DNA from: Streptomyces paradoxus
GTDB taxonomy: Bacteria; Actinomycetota; Actinomycetes; Streptomycetales; Streptomycetaceae
Assembly: GCF_014202475.1 (NCBI RefSeq)
Contig: NZ_JACHGV010000002.1
Span: forward strand, 186,001-250,000
Length of the DNA stretch: 64,000 nucleotides
Direction: 5' to 3'
Below the pieces are notes generated by a model that searched no databases, was not told the DNA's origin, and saw only the letters and a list, made by a program, of their open reading frames with translations. Positions 10,111 to 19,777 of this stretch are shown here, piece by piece. A program made the position numbers and the translations under genes. How positions within the stretch are numbered: position 1 is the first letter of the stretch; the number at the start of each line of letters is the position of its first letter.

Positions 10111-12150
10111 TCACCCGCGTACGGTCTTTCGGGCCGGCACGGGTTCCCGTTCGGCCGCCGCGGCGGTGGCGGCCCGGGGGCCGGAGAGCAGGTACGTGAG
10201 CCCGAACCCCGCCGCCACCACCACCGCTCCCCCGGCCGCGTCCAGCACCCAGTGGTTCGCCGTCGCGACGATCGACAGGGCGGTGAGCAGCGGGTGCAGC
10301 AGGCCCAGGACCTTCATCCACCACCGTGACGCCAGGACGGCGATCACGACCCCGCACCACAGCGACCAGCCGAAGTGCAGGGACGGCATGGCCGCGTACT
10401 GGTTGGTGAGTGCGGTGAGCGTGCCGTAGTCGGGCCGGGAGAAGTCCTGGACGCCGTGCACGGTGTCGATGAAACCGAGCGTCGGCATCAGCCGGGGCGG
10501 GGCCAGCGGGTAGAGCCAGAAGCCCACCAGGGCGAGCAGGGTGGCGAAGCCCAGGGCGGAGCGGGCCCAGCGGTAGTCGCCGGGACGGCGCCAGTAGAGG
10601 ACCGCGAGGACGGTCAGCGGGACGATGAAGTGGAACGACGTGTAGTACTGGTCGAGGAACTCCCGCAGCCAGCCGATCCCGGCCACGGTGTGGTTGACCC
10701 AGTGCTCGATGTCCAGCCGCAGGGTGCGCTCCAGGTCGTAGACCTGCTTGCCGTGCTCCTCGGCCTCGGCGCGCCCGGCCGAGTTGCTGCCGCCGGTGGC
10801 CGCGAGCCGGACCTGGGAGTAGGCGGCGTAGGTGACCCGCAGGAGGAGCAGCTCCAGGAGGAGGTTGGGGCGGGTGAGGACCCGGCGCAGGGCAGGCCAC
10901 GGCGGCACGTGCCGGAAGCGGGCCGGGGCGGCGGGCGCGTGAGCGACCGGCAGCGGTGCCCGGTAGTACGGCGAGGTGCGGGACAGGAACGGCACCGCGG
11001 TGGCGGCGGCGAGCGCGGCCAGCAGGACGACGTTGTCCCGCACGGGGTCCAGGGACGCCATGTTCGGCAGGATCATCTTGGCCGGCAGGGTCATGACCAC
11101 GATGACGGTGACCGGCCACACGTACCGGTCCGAGGCCCGTCTGCCGACCCGGCCGGCGACCGTGAGCAGCACCCACAGCAGCTGGTGCTGCCAGGCCGTG
11201 GGCGAGACGACGATCGCAGCGCAGCCGGTGATCGCGACAGCGAGCAGCAGCTGGCCGTCCCGGAAGCAGCGCACGGCCCGGCGCAGGGCCAGAACCGCGA
11301 CGGCCACGCCGAGCGACAGGAAGAGCGCGACCTCCAGGGGGCCGTTCAGGCCGAGCCGGAGCAGGGCGCCGTGCAGGGACTGGTTGGCGAGGCCGTCGGC
11401 CGGGCCGCCGAGGCCGACGCCGGCCATGTGGTGCACCCAGTAGCGGTGGGAGTCGTGCGGCATCGCCGCCCAGGCGATGCCGGTGCAGGCGGCGAAGGTG
11501 ACGCCGGTGGCGAGCGCGGCGCGTCTGCGGCCGGTACACCACAGCAGGGGGGTGAACAGCAGCAGGGTGGGCTGGAGTGCCGCCGCGACACCGATGAGCA
11601 GGCCGCTGGCGCGCTGGCCGCGGGCGGTGAAGCAGCCGAGCAGGACGAGCAGGACCGGGACGATGCTGGTCTGGCCGAGCCACAGGGTGTTGCGGACGGG
11701 CAGGGACAGCATCAGCAGGCTGACGGCGACCGGCGCGGCCAGCAGTGCCGTGCGGCGCCCGACCGGCGGAGGCAGGGCGCGGGCGGCGATCAGGCCCAGG
11801 GCGACGACGAGCAGCAGCGTGCCGAAGGTCCAGCCCCAGCCGAGGGCCTGTTCGGCCGAACGGGTGAGCGGCTTCAGGGCGAGCCCGCCGAAGGGCGTGC
11901 CGGTGAAGCGGGTCGAGGCGTAGAGCGAGCCGTTCACGTGCAGGACGCCGTTCGGCCCGACCCAGGTCTCCAGGTCCGTCAGCCGCTCACCGCGCGGGGT
12001 GGCGAGGACCACGGCCACCTGCCGGGCGGCGAGGACGGCGGCGATCAGCCACAGCCCGAGGCGGGCGGCGCGCAGGCGCGTGCGAGCCCCGCCGGTGGCC
12101 GTCGCTCCGAAGCCTTCCGCCGGTCGTCCGCCGTGATCCGCATTCGCCAC
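10111..12150 (-). CDS. Membrane glycosyltransferase (GT87/DUF2029) fused to PAP2 phosphatase
   Basis: 679 residues from GTG (12148-12150) after GAGAGGCCGACGAGGC. The N-terminal 400 residues are a polytopic GT87 (DUF2029) domain of the polyprenyl-phosphate-mannose-dependent mannosyltransferase type (LETWVGPNGVLHVNGSLY, NTLWLGQTSIVPVLL, LQPTLLL). The last 200 residues are a PAP2 domain with YAAMPSLHFGW near 584 and ANHWVLDAAGG near 630, supplying the phosphatase His and Asp. The fusion suggests a membrane enzyme that uses a lipid-linked sugar and recycles a lipid phosphate. Substrates unknown. A second, separate PAP2 protein lies at 29619. Confidence 0.85.
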   Translation of the reverse strand: MANADHGGRPAEGFGATATGGARTRLRAARLGLWLIAAVLAARQVAVVLATPRGERLTDLETWVGPNGVLHVNGSLYASTRFTGTPFGGLALKPLTRSAEQALGWGWTFGTLLLVVALGLIAARALPPPVGRRTALLAAPVAVSLLMLSLPVRNTLWLGQTSIVPVLLVLLGCFTARGQRASGLLIGVAAALQPTLLLFTPLLWCTGRRRAALATGVTFAACTGIAWAAMPHDSHRYWVHHMAGVGLGGPADGLANQSLHGALLRLGLNGPLEVALFLSLGVAVAVLALRRAVRCFRDGQLLLAVAITGCAAIVVSPTAWQHQLLWVLLTVAGRVGRRASDRYVWPVTVIVVMTLPAKMILPNMASLDPVRDNVVLLAALAAATAVPFLSRTSPYYRAPLPVAHAPAAPARFRHVPPWPALRRVLTRPNLLLELLLLRVTYAAYSQVRLAATGGSNSAGRAEAEEHGKQVYDLERTLRLDIEHWVNHTVAGIGWLREFLDQYYTSFHFIVPLTVLAVLYWRRPGDYRWARSALGFATLLALVGFWLYPLAPPRLMPTLGFIDTVHGVQDFSRPDYGTLTALTNQYAAMPSLHFGWSLWCGVVIAVLASRWWMKVLGLLHPLLTALSIVATANHWVLDAAGGAVVVAAGFGLTYLLSGPRAATAAAAEREPVPARKTVRG

Positions 12151-12505
12151 GCCTCGTCGGCCTCTCGCGCCAGTTCATCCCACATGTCCTGAATGTGAGA
12201 ATTCCTCCTGCGAACCCTATGGGGAATGCGTGGTTCCAGTGAAGAAGGCGCGGGCGGTCACGACCGCGCACCGGCAGCGCGAGCAGGCCTCGCGGACGCG
12301 ATATGGATCACACGAAGATCGGTTGTGAACCGCTTTCCGCCGGGCAGAAGCACCAGCACAGCCACGATTTACGTGCAGTGTGCAACGAAAAGCGTACCGC
12401 CCGTAAGCGGAGCAAATCCGCCTATCGTCGCTTTTTCGGCCCGTACGACAGCGCCGCCGCGCGGGACCGCGTCCCTGTCCCCGTCGAAAGGTAGGCGAGC
12501 GAGTC
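12151..12505. other. 355-base divergent intergenic region
   Basis: Separates the minus-strand GT87-PAP2 gene from the plus-strand MHS transporter and must hold both promoters. An AGGAGG-like site on the minus strand (near 12208-12213) precedes a 46-codon frame (ATG at 12185, stop at 12045) that overlaps the GT87 start in another frame. I see no convincing gene, hairpin or operator. Confidence 0.5.
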
Positions 12506-13891
12506 TTGTCGACTGCCTCAGTCGTCGCCCCCGCGTCCCTCGTGAAGTCCGGCAAGGCGAAGGCCCCCGACCCCACCGTCACCGACCCCGCGCTCGTCAA
12601 GCGCGCCGTGAAGGCGGCCGCGCTGGGAAACGCGATGGAGTGGTTCGACTTCGGCGTCTACAGCTACATCGCCGTGACACTGGGCAAGGTCTTCTTCCCC
12701 TCGGGCAACCCCACCGCCCAGCTGCTGTCGACGTTCGGCGCCTTCGCCGCCGCCTTCCTGGTCCGCCCTCTCGGCGGCATGGTCTTCGGCCCGCTCGGCG
12801 ACCGCGTCGGCCGCCAGAAGGTCCTCGCCCTCACCATGATCATGATGGCGGCTGGCACCTTCGCGATCGGCCTGATCCCGTCGTACGCGACGATCGGCGT
12901 CGGCGCGCCGATCCTGCTCCTGGTGGCCCGGCTCGTGCAGGGCTTCTCCACCGGCGGTGAGTACGCGGGCGCCTCCACGTTCATCGCCGAGTACGCCCCC
13001 GACAAGCGGCGCGGCTTCCTCGGCAGCTGGCTGGAGTTCGGCACGCTCGCCGGCTACATCGCCGGCGCGGGCCTGGTCACGATCATGACCGCCCTGCTCT
13101 CCGCCGACGACCTCACCTCCTGGGGCTGGCGCATCCCGTTCCTGATCGCGGGCCCGATGGGCATCATCGGCCTCTACCTGCGGCTGCGCCTGGAGGAGAC
13201 CCCGGCGTTCGCGGCCGAGGCGGAGAAGGCCGAGAACAACCGCCCGAAGACGCCGCTGCGCGAGATGGTCGCCGGCCAGTGGCGCGCGCTGCTGCTCTGC
13301 GTCGGTCTGGTGCTGGTCTTCAACGTCACCGACTACATGCTGCTGTCGTACATGCCGAGCTACCTGACCGGCCAGCTCCACTACGACGAGACGCACGGCC
13401 TGCTGGTCGTCCTCGGCGTGATGGCCGTGATGATGATCGCCCAGCCGTTCGCCGGCGCGCTCACCGACCGGGTCGGCCGCCGCCCGGTGATCGCCGCAGG
13501 CTGCGCGGGCTTCCTGCTGCTGTCGGTCCCGGCCCTGCTGCTGATCCGCGAGGGCAGCCTGCTCGCGGTCGCGCTCGGCATGGGCGCCCTCGGCCTGCTG
13601 CTGGTCTGCTTCACGGCGTCGATGCCCTCCGCGCTGCCGGCGCTGTTCCCGACGAAGGTCCGCTACGGCTCGCTGTCGATCGGCTTCAACGTCTCGGTGT
13701 CCCTGTTCGGCGGCACGACCCCGCTGGTGGTCACGGCCCTGATCGGCGCGACCGGGAACATGATGATGCCCGCGTACTACATGATGGCCGCGGCCGTGAT
13801 CGGCGGTTTCGCGGTGTGGCGCATGGCGGAGTCGGCGGGGCGTCCGCTGCCCGGTTCGGCGCCCTCGGTGGCGGGTCGACACGCCGAGTGA
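12506..13891 (+). CDS. MFS transporter, metabolite:H+ symporter (ProP-like) family
   Basis: 461 residues, TTG start proposed (an in-frame GTG at 12542 is the alternative and better spaced from the membrane part). Twelve membrane helices with MHS features: GNAMEWFDFGVYSYIAVTLG, RPLGGMVFGPLGDRVGRQ (loop 2-3 motif), RLVQGFSTGGEYAGASTFIAEYAP, and DRVGRRPVI in the second half. Members import osmoprotectants such as proline/betaine, or dicarboxylates. No C-terminal coiled coil as in E. coli ProP, so osmosensing is unsupported. Monocistronic by context. Confidence 0.87.
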   Translation: MSTASVVAPASLVKSGKAKAPDPTVTDPALVKRAVKAAALGNAMEWFDFGVYSYIAVTLGKVFFPSGNPTAQLLSTFGAFAAAFLVRPLGGMVFGPLGDRVGRQKVLALTMIMMAAGTFAIGLIPSYATIGVGAPILLLVARLVQGFSTGGEYAGASTFIAEYAPDKRRGFLGSWLEFGTLAGYIAGAGLVTIMTALLSADDLTSWGWRIPFLIAGPMGIIGLYLRLRLEETPAFAAEAEKAENNRPKTPLREMVAGQWRALLLCVGLVLVFNVTDYMLLSYMPSYLTGQLHYDETHGLLVVLGVMAVMMIAQPFAGALTDRVGRRPVIAAGCAGFLLLSVPALLLIREGSLLAVALGMGALGLLLVCFTASMPSALPALFPTKVRYGSLSIGFNVSVSLFGGTTPLVVTALIGATGNMMMPAYYMMAAAVIGGFAVWRMAESAGRPLPGSAPSVAGRHAE

Positions 13892-13925
13892 AATCCCGCT
13901 GACAGCGACCCGCGCACCAACTATC

Positions 13926-13968
13926 TTCGTCAGCGCCAGTAGTTAGGGATGCTAACTATGCTGACGAA
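13926..13968. promoter_or_regulatory. Nested inverted repeats upstream of O-methyltransferase
   Basis: Outer arms TTCGTCAGC (13926-13934) and GCTGACGAA (13960-13968) are perfectly complementary; inside lie TAGTTAG (13940-13946) and CTAACTA (13952-13958). The structure ends 12 bases before the ATG and is unusually A+T-rich for this genome. It looks like an operator for a dimeric repressor overlapping the promoter and ribosome site. Confidence 0.55.
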
Positions 13969-13980
13969 AGGTAGAGGTGC

Positions 13981-14652
13981 ATGAGCGAGTCGCACGTCTG
14001 GGACGAGGTCGACGCCTACTTCACCGCCCACCTCGCCCCGGACGACGAAGCCCTGGCGGCCGCGCTGCGCGACAGCGACGCCGCCGGGCTTCCGCACATC
14101 AACGTCGCCGGGAACCAGGGCAAGCTCCTCCAGCTCCTCGCCCAGATCCAGGGCGCCCGCCACATCCTGGAGATCGGCACGCTCGGCGGCTACAGCACCA
14201 TCTGGCTGGGCCGCGCCCTGCCCGCCGACGGGCGCCTGGTCTCCCTGGAGTACGACCCCCTGCACGCCGAGGTCGCCGTCCGCAACATCGCCCGCGCCGG
14301 CCTGGACAAGCTGGTCGAGGTGCGGGTCGGCCCGGCCCTGGAGTCGCTGCCCAAGCTGGCCGACGAGAACCCGCCCCCGTTCGACCTGGTCTTCATCGAC
14401 GCCGACAAGGCCAACAACCCGCACTACGTGGAGTGGGCGATCAGGCTCACCAGCACCGGCAGCCTGATCGTCCTCGACAATGTCGTACGGGGCGGCCGGG
14501 TCGTCGACGCGGACAGCACCGCCCCGGACGTGACCGGCACCCGCACCGCGATCGAGCTGATCGCCGGCCACCCGAGGCTGAGCGGCACCGCCATCCAGAC
14601 GGTGGGCATGAAGGGCTACGACGGGTTCGCGCTGGCCCGCGTGCTGGCGTGA
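13981..14652 (+). CDS. SAM-dependent O-methyltransferase (class I, cation-dependent family 3)
   Basis: 223 residues, ATG after GAAAGGTAGAGGTGC. SAM site EIGTLGGYSTIWLGRAL at 64-80, acidic loop LEYDP, and metal/catechol site FIDADKANN at 139-146, with downstream LIVLDNVVRGG. This is the catechol/caffeoyl-CoA-type family, usually acting on vicinal diols in a Mg2+-dependent manner. Length is typical. Preceded by a striking palindromic operator, so probably repressor-controlled. Substrate unknown. Ends 10 bases before the convergent FHA gene. Confidence 0.9.
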   Translation: MSESHVWDEVDAYFTAHLAPDDEALAAALRDSDAAGLPHINVAGNQGKLLQLLAQIQGARHILEIGTLGGYSTIWLGRALPADGRLVSLEYDPLHAEVAVRNIARAGLDKLVEVRVGPALESLPKLADENPPPFDLVFIDADKANNPHYVEWAIRLTSTGSLIVLDNVVRGGRVVDADSTAPDVTGTRTAIELIAGHPRLSGTAIQTVGMKGYDGFALARVLA

Positions 14653-14662
14653 GGCCCCGCCC

Positions 14663-15055
14663 TCACACCTCGTGGTAGAAGCCCACGTTGACGCTGCGCG
14701 GGGCGGTGCGGTCCTGGATGATGATCTCGCCGCTGCCGCCCCTGGGCAGCGGGACGGTGCCACCGTAGGCGAGGGGCTGGGCGTACTCCCCCATCACCAG
14801 CCGCACTTCGGAGGACGGGTCCGGCTGGGAGCCACGCAGCCAGGTGACCTGCCAGGTCCCCTCCGGTCCGCACAGGAACTCCAGGTGGACGCGGGAGACG
14901 AACAGCCAGTCGTCCGGCGTGCTCAGCCGGCACACGGACTTGTCGCGGCCCACCCGCAGCACAGCGCCCGGCTCGCTGGGCGCATCGGCCATGAGCATGC
15001 CGGCCGTGGCGCCCGCCTCCGCCTCCGCGACGGTGGCCATGGTGAGTTCGAGCAC
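14663..15055 (-). CDS. FHA-domain-like phosphopeptide-binding protein
   Basis: 130 residues from GTG at 15055, chosen because AGGAGG lies 7 bases upstream. The segment VLRVGRDKSVCRL ... LFVSRVHLEF (Gly36-Arg37, Ser54-Arg55-His57) carries the GR and SxxH motifs of FHA domains, which bind phosphothreonine. It has no other domain. No kinase or secretion gene is adjacent, so the partner is unknown. Confidence 0.75.
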   Translation of the reverse strand: MLELTMATVAEAEAGATAGMLMADAPSEPGAVLRVGRDKSVCRLSTPDDWLFVSRVHLEFLCGPEGTWQVTWLRGSQPDPSSEVRLVMGEYAQPLAYGGTVPLPRGGSGEIIIQDRTAPRSVNVGFYHEV

Positions 15056-15151
15056 GTGCGCTCCTCCTGAGACGTCCCGGTGGGCCGGACAGGTTCTCGG
15101 CCCGCCGCATGATAAAACGCCCGGCCACGCGGTGTCCGGCACAATGGCCTC

Positions 15152-15559
15152 ATGACCGAGCGAAAGCCACCAGGCGTCGACTTCGAGTCCTGGGTCGACA
15201 AACAGATCCGAGACGCGGAGACGCGCGGGGAGTTCGACCGGCTGCCGGGCGCGGGCGAACCGCTCCCCCGCGAGATCGAGAGCACCTACGACGAACTGTG
15301 GTGGGTCAAGCGGAAGATGGCCCGCGAGGGCTTCTCCGTCCTCCCGCCGGCGCTGGCCCTGCGCAAGGAGGCGGAGGACGCGCTGGAGGCCGCGCTCGCG
15401 GCCCCCTCGGAGCGGATCGTCCGGAAGATCATCGACGAGGTCAACGTCAAGATCCGCGAGATGATGTTCAAGCCGCCGCCCGGCCCCCCGCTGGGAAAGA
15501 AGCCGTACGACGTCGAGGACGTCGTACGGCAGTGGCGGGAGCGCCGGGCGGACCGCTGA
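15152..15559 (+). CDS. DUF1992 (DnaJ-C28-like) domain protein
   Basis: 135 residues. Family core is clear: WVDKQIRDAETRGEFDRLPG-GEPLP near the N terminus, then NVKIREMMFKPPPGPP. DUF1992 is found in bacterial proteins and in the eukaryotic DnaJ-homologue C28; its biochemical role is not established. Followed at once by a short terminator hairpin. Confidence 0.9.
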   Translation: MTERKPPGVDFESWVDKQIRDAETRGEFDRLPGAGEPLPREIESTYDELWWVKRKMAREGFSVLPPALALRKEAEDALEAALAAPSERIVRKIIDEVNVKIREMMFKPPPGPPLGKKPYDVEDVVRQWRERRADR

Positions 15560-15576
15560 CCGGGGGATTCCCCCGG
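15560..15576. terminator. Bidirectional terminator hairpin
   Basis: CCGGGGG (15560-15566), loop ATT, CCCCCGG (15570-15576): a 7-bp perfect stem located between the stops of the DUF1992 gene (15559) and the convergent gene ending at 15578. Confidence 0.6.
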
Positions 15577-15577
15577 C

Positions 15578-16213
15578 TCACACGTGCAGCAGCCGTTCGG
15601 CCAGCTCGCGGTAGTCCTTCAGGGCCAGCCGGAGCTGCTCGGTGTCGGCCGACGACACGGACCTGCTCTCACCGCCCTCGACGGACTGCCAGGAGTGGCG
15701 CAGGGTGCGGCGACGCTGGGTCACGGCCTCGGTGAAGCGGGCCGCGATCTCCTCCAGCACGTGGTCGGCCTCCTCGACGGCGGCCCGGGGCCCGTCGACG
15801 AACCCGGCGACGGCGTGCTGCAACTGCGAGCCGAGCTTGTCGGACTCCTCGTGGGCGAGGAGGTGGGACCGGCTCTTGGCCGCACCGGCCTTGTCGGTGC
15901 CGTGGTCGCCGCGGGGTGCTTCGGTGCCGAGCCGGTCCGGGTCGTGCCGGTCGGTGCCGTCCCTGCCGGGCCGGTCCGTGCCGGGCAGATCGATGCCGTG
16001 CGCCGCGGCGCGGTCCGCGTCCGTGCCGTGCGTGGCACCGCGGTCGGTCTCGGCGCCGCGCGTGGCACCGCGGTCCGTTTCCAGGTCCCGGGCCGTCTCG
16101 TGACGGCCGGTGCCCGGTGCGGCCGGGCGGTGGCCGGTGCCCAGGGCGCTCTCACCGCGGGCGTCCGGGGCGGCCGGCGACTGGTCGCCGGGCGGTCGGG
16201 TCATGTCGGTCAT
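15578..16213 (-). CDS. Hydrophilic coiled-coil protein with degenerate repeats (paralogue of neighbour)
   Basis: 211 residues. The N-terminal 110 residues are low-complexity, rich in Asp/Arg/Gly/Thr with repeats such as ATRGAETDRGATHGTDADRAA. The C-terminal 100 residues (AVAGFVDGPRAAVEEADHVL-EIAARF) resemble the upstream gene product (ERFVDSPRDAVAEADRLLAEL), so the two are paralogues. No membrane segment here. Four bases separate it from the upstream gene: an operon. Function unknown. Confidence 0.7.
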   Translation of the reverse strand: MTDMTRPPGDQSPAAPDARGESALGTGHRPAAPGTGRHETARDLETDRGATRGAETDRGATHGTDADRAAAHGIDLPGTDRPGRDGTDRHDPDRLGTEAPRGDHGTDKAGAAKSRSHLLAHEESDKLGSQLQHAVAGFVDGPRAAVEEADHVLEEIAARFTEAVTQRRRTLRHSWQSVEGGESRSVSSADTEQLRLALKDYRELAERLLHV

Positions 16214-16217
16214 TGCC

Positions 16218-16913
16218 TCAACTCTCCTTCGCCTGACGTCGGTTCATCGCCCACGGCAGGTTCCCGCCGCGGGCCGGGGCCTTGCGGCCGCCTTTCAGAG
16301 CGGCGCGCTCGCGGCCGCTGTCGTGCCGTCCGCCGGTGTGACCGCCGCCGTCGTGGCGGGCCGGCTTCACCAGCTCCTCGAACAGGGCGCGGGCCGCCAC
16401 CATGGCCTCGCGCATGTCTTCCGTACCCTGGCCGCCGTCGCGGGCGTCCTCCGCGCGCAGATGCGCGGCGCGGTGCACGCGCCGGTAGCCGTCCACGTGG
16501 TGGGCGTGGTGCACGGACAGCGCGGACAGCTGTTCCTCGTACTGCCCGCCGTCCGGGAAGCCCCGGGCACCGGCGAGCTCGGCGAGCAGCCGGTCCGCCT
16601 CGGCGACGGCATCGCGCGGCGAGTCGACGAACCGCTCCTGGGCGGCCGTCCAGCGCGCTTCGTACTGCTCGCGCTGCGCCGGCTCCAGCGGCCGCTCGCG
16701 CAGCTCGCCGTGGCGCTGCACGCGCTCGGTCAGTTCGCGCTCGGCCGCTTTGGCGTCACCGTCGTGCCGGGCGACGGCCCGGTCGTACTCGGGTCCGAAG
16801 CGCCGCTTCAGGCTCGGGCCCCGCCGAGGCCCGCGGGCGCGCAGGGTCATGACGGCCGCGATGATGACGACCGCCGCGATCACGATCAGAGCAATGATCA
16901 GGCCAGTGGACAT
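16218..16913 (-). CDS. Membrane-anchored hydrophilic protein, paralogue of downstream gene
   Basis: 231 residues from ATG at 16913. One N-terminal membrane helix (LIIALIVIAAVVIIAAVMTL) then a charged helical cytoplasmic or surface domain (GPEYDRAVARHDGDAKAAERELTERVQRH, RFVDSPRDAVAEADRLLAEL) and a basic Gly-rich tail (GGRKAPARGGNLPW). The DSPRDAV-ADRLL part is shared with the next gene. Proteins of this layout are common in streptomycetes and uncharacterised; general stress induction is plausible but not shown here. Confidence 0.75.
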   Translation of the reverse strand: MSTGLIIALIVIAAVVIIAAVMTLRARGPRRGPSLKRRFGPEYDRAVARHDGDAKAAERELTERVQRHGELRERPLEPAQREQYEARWTAAQERFVDSPRDAVAEADRLLAELAGARGFPDGGQYEEQLSALSVHHAHHVDGYRRVHRAAHLRAEDARDGGQGTEDMREAMVAARALFEELVKPARHDGGGHTGGRHDSGRERAALKGGRKAPARGGNLPWAMNRRQAKES

Positions 16914-17072
16914 GAATGCCTTCCGGGTTCTCGGCCCAACCGGCTCTCCTCGCGAGCCGGTTCGCCCGTCGGGTGTCCCCAAAGCCCGCCTCCAAACGGC
17001 GCCCGGGCGCGAACGGGTGGCCGGGACTATTCGCTTGCGTGTCCGATGGGGAGCCTGAGGAGAATGCGGTCC

Positions 17073-17564
17073 ATGACCTGGACCGTGACTCCGGAACCGT
17101 ACGACTCCCCCGTCGCCGCCGCTCTGTGGCGGGCGTACTACACCGAGGTCAGCGACCGCTGGTACCTGCTGCACGAGGGGCGCCGGACCGACCCGGCCGA
17201 GCTGGAGCGGGAGATCGCCGCCCAGCCGGGTGCCGATCTCGCCCCGCCGGACGGGCGGTTGCTCGTCGCCCGCTACGGCGGTGAGCCGGCCGGCAGCGCG
17301 GGCGTACGGCTGGTGGACGGCACGACCGCCGAGCTCAAGCGGGTGTTCCTGCGCGAGCCGATGCGCGGCAGGGGCGGCGCCCCGCTCCTCGTCGGAGCCG
17401 CCGAGGAGGCCGCCCGTGCGCTCGGTGCCACCCGGATGATCCTCGACACCCGCAGCGATCTCGTCGAGGCCCGCGGCCTCTACGCCCGCCTCGGCTACCG
17501 GGAGACCGGGCGCCACAACGACGACCCGTACGCGGAGCACTGGTTCAGCAAGGAACTGACCTGA
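17073..17564 (+). CDS. GNAT family N-acetyltransferase
   Basis: 163 residues from ATG at 17073; an alternative ATG at 17064 lies too close to the TGAGGAG ribosome site. It has the acetyl-CoA-binding pattern LKRVFLREPMRGRGGAPLLVGAAEEAARALG (R-G-x-G-G/A motif) and the later LYARLGYRETG of small GNAT enzymes. Substrate unknown. Ends 3 bases before the convergent exporter gene. Confidence 0.87.
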   Translation: MTWTVTPEPYDSPVAAALWRAYYTEVSDRWYLLHEGRRTDPAELEREIAAQPGADLAPPDGRLLVARYGGEPAGSAGVRLVDGTTAELKRVFLREPMRGRGGAPLLVGAAEEAARALGATRMILDTRSDLVEARGLYARLGYRETGRHNDDPYAEHWFSKELT

Positions 17565-17566
17565 AC

Positions 17567-19669
<2,103 letters not shown>

Positions 19670-19777
19670 TTATGGCCCGCCGGGCCCTTTTGGAAGCTGT
19701 GCTTCCGGGGGCTCCTCGACCGCACTGTGGAGAAGATCTGGATAATCTCTGGAGTTCGCGAGGGGAGGGAGGAACGC

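Noticed and set aside
13940..13958. Iron box before the O-methyltransferase
   Set aside because: TAGTTAG-ggatg-CTAACTA has the wrong core and spacing for the 19-bp streptomycete iron box.
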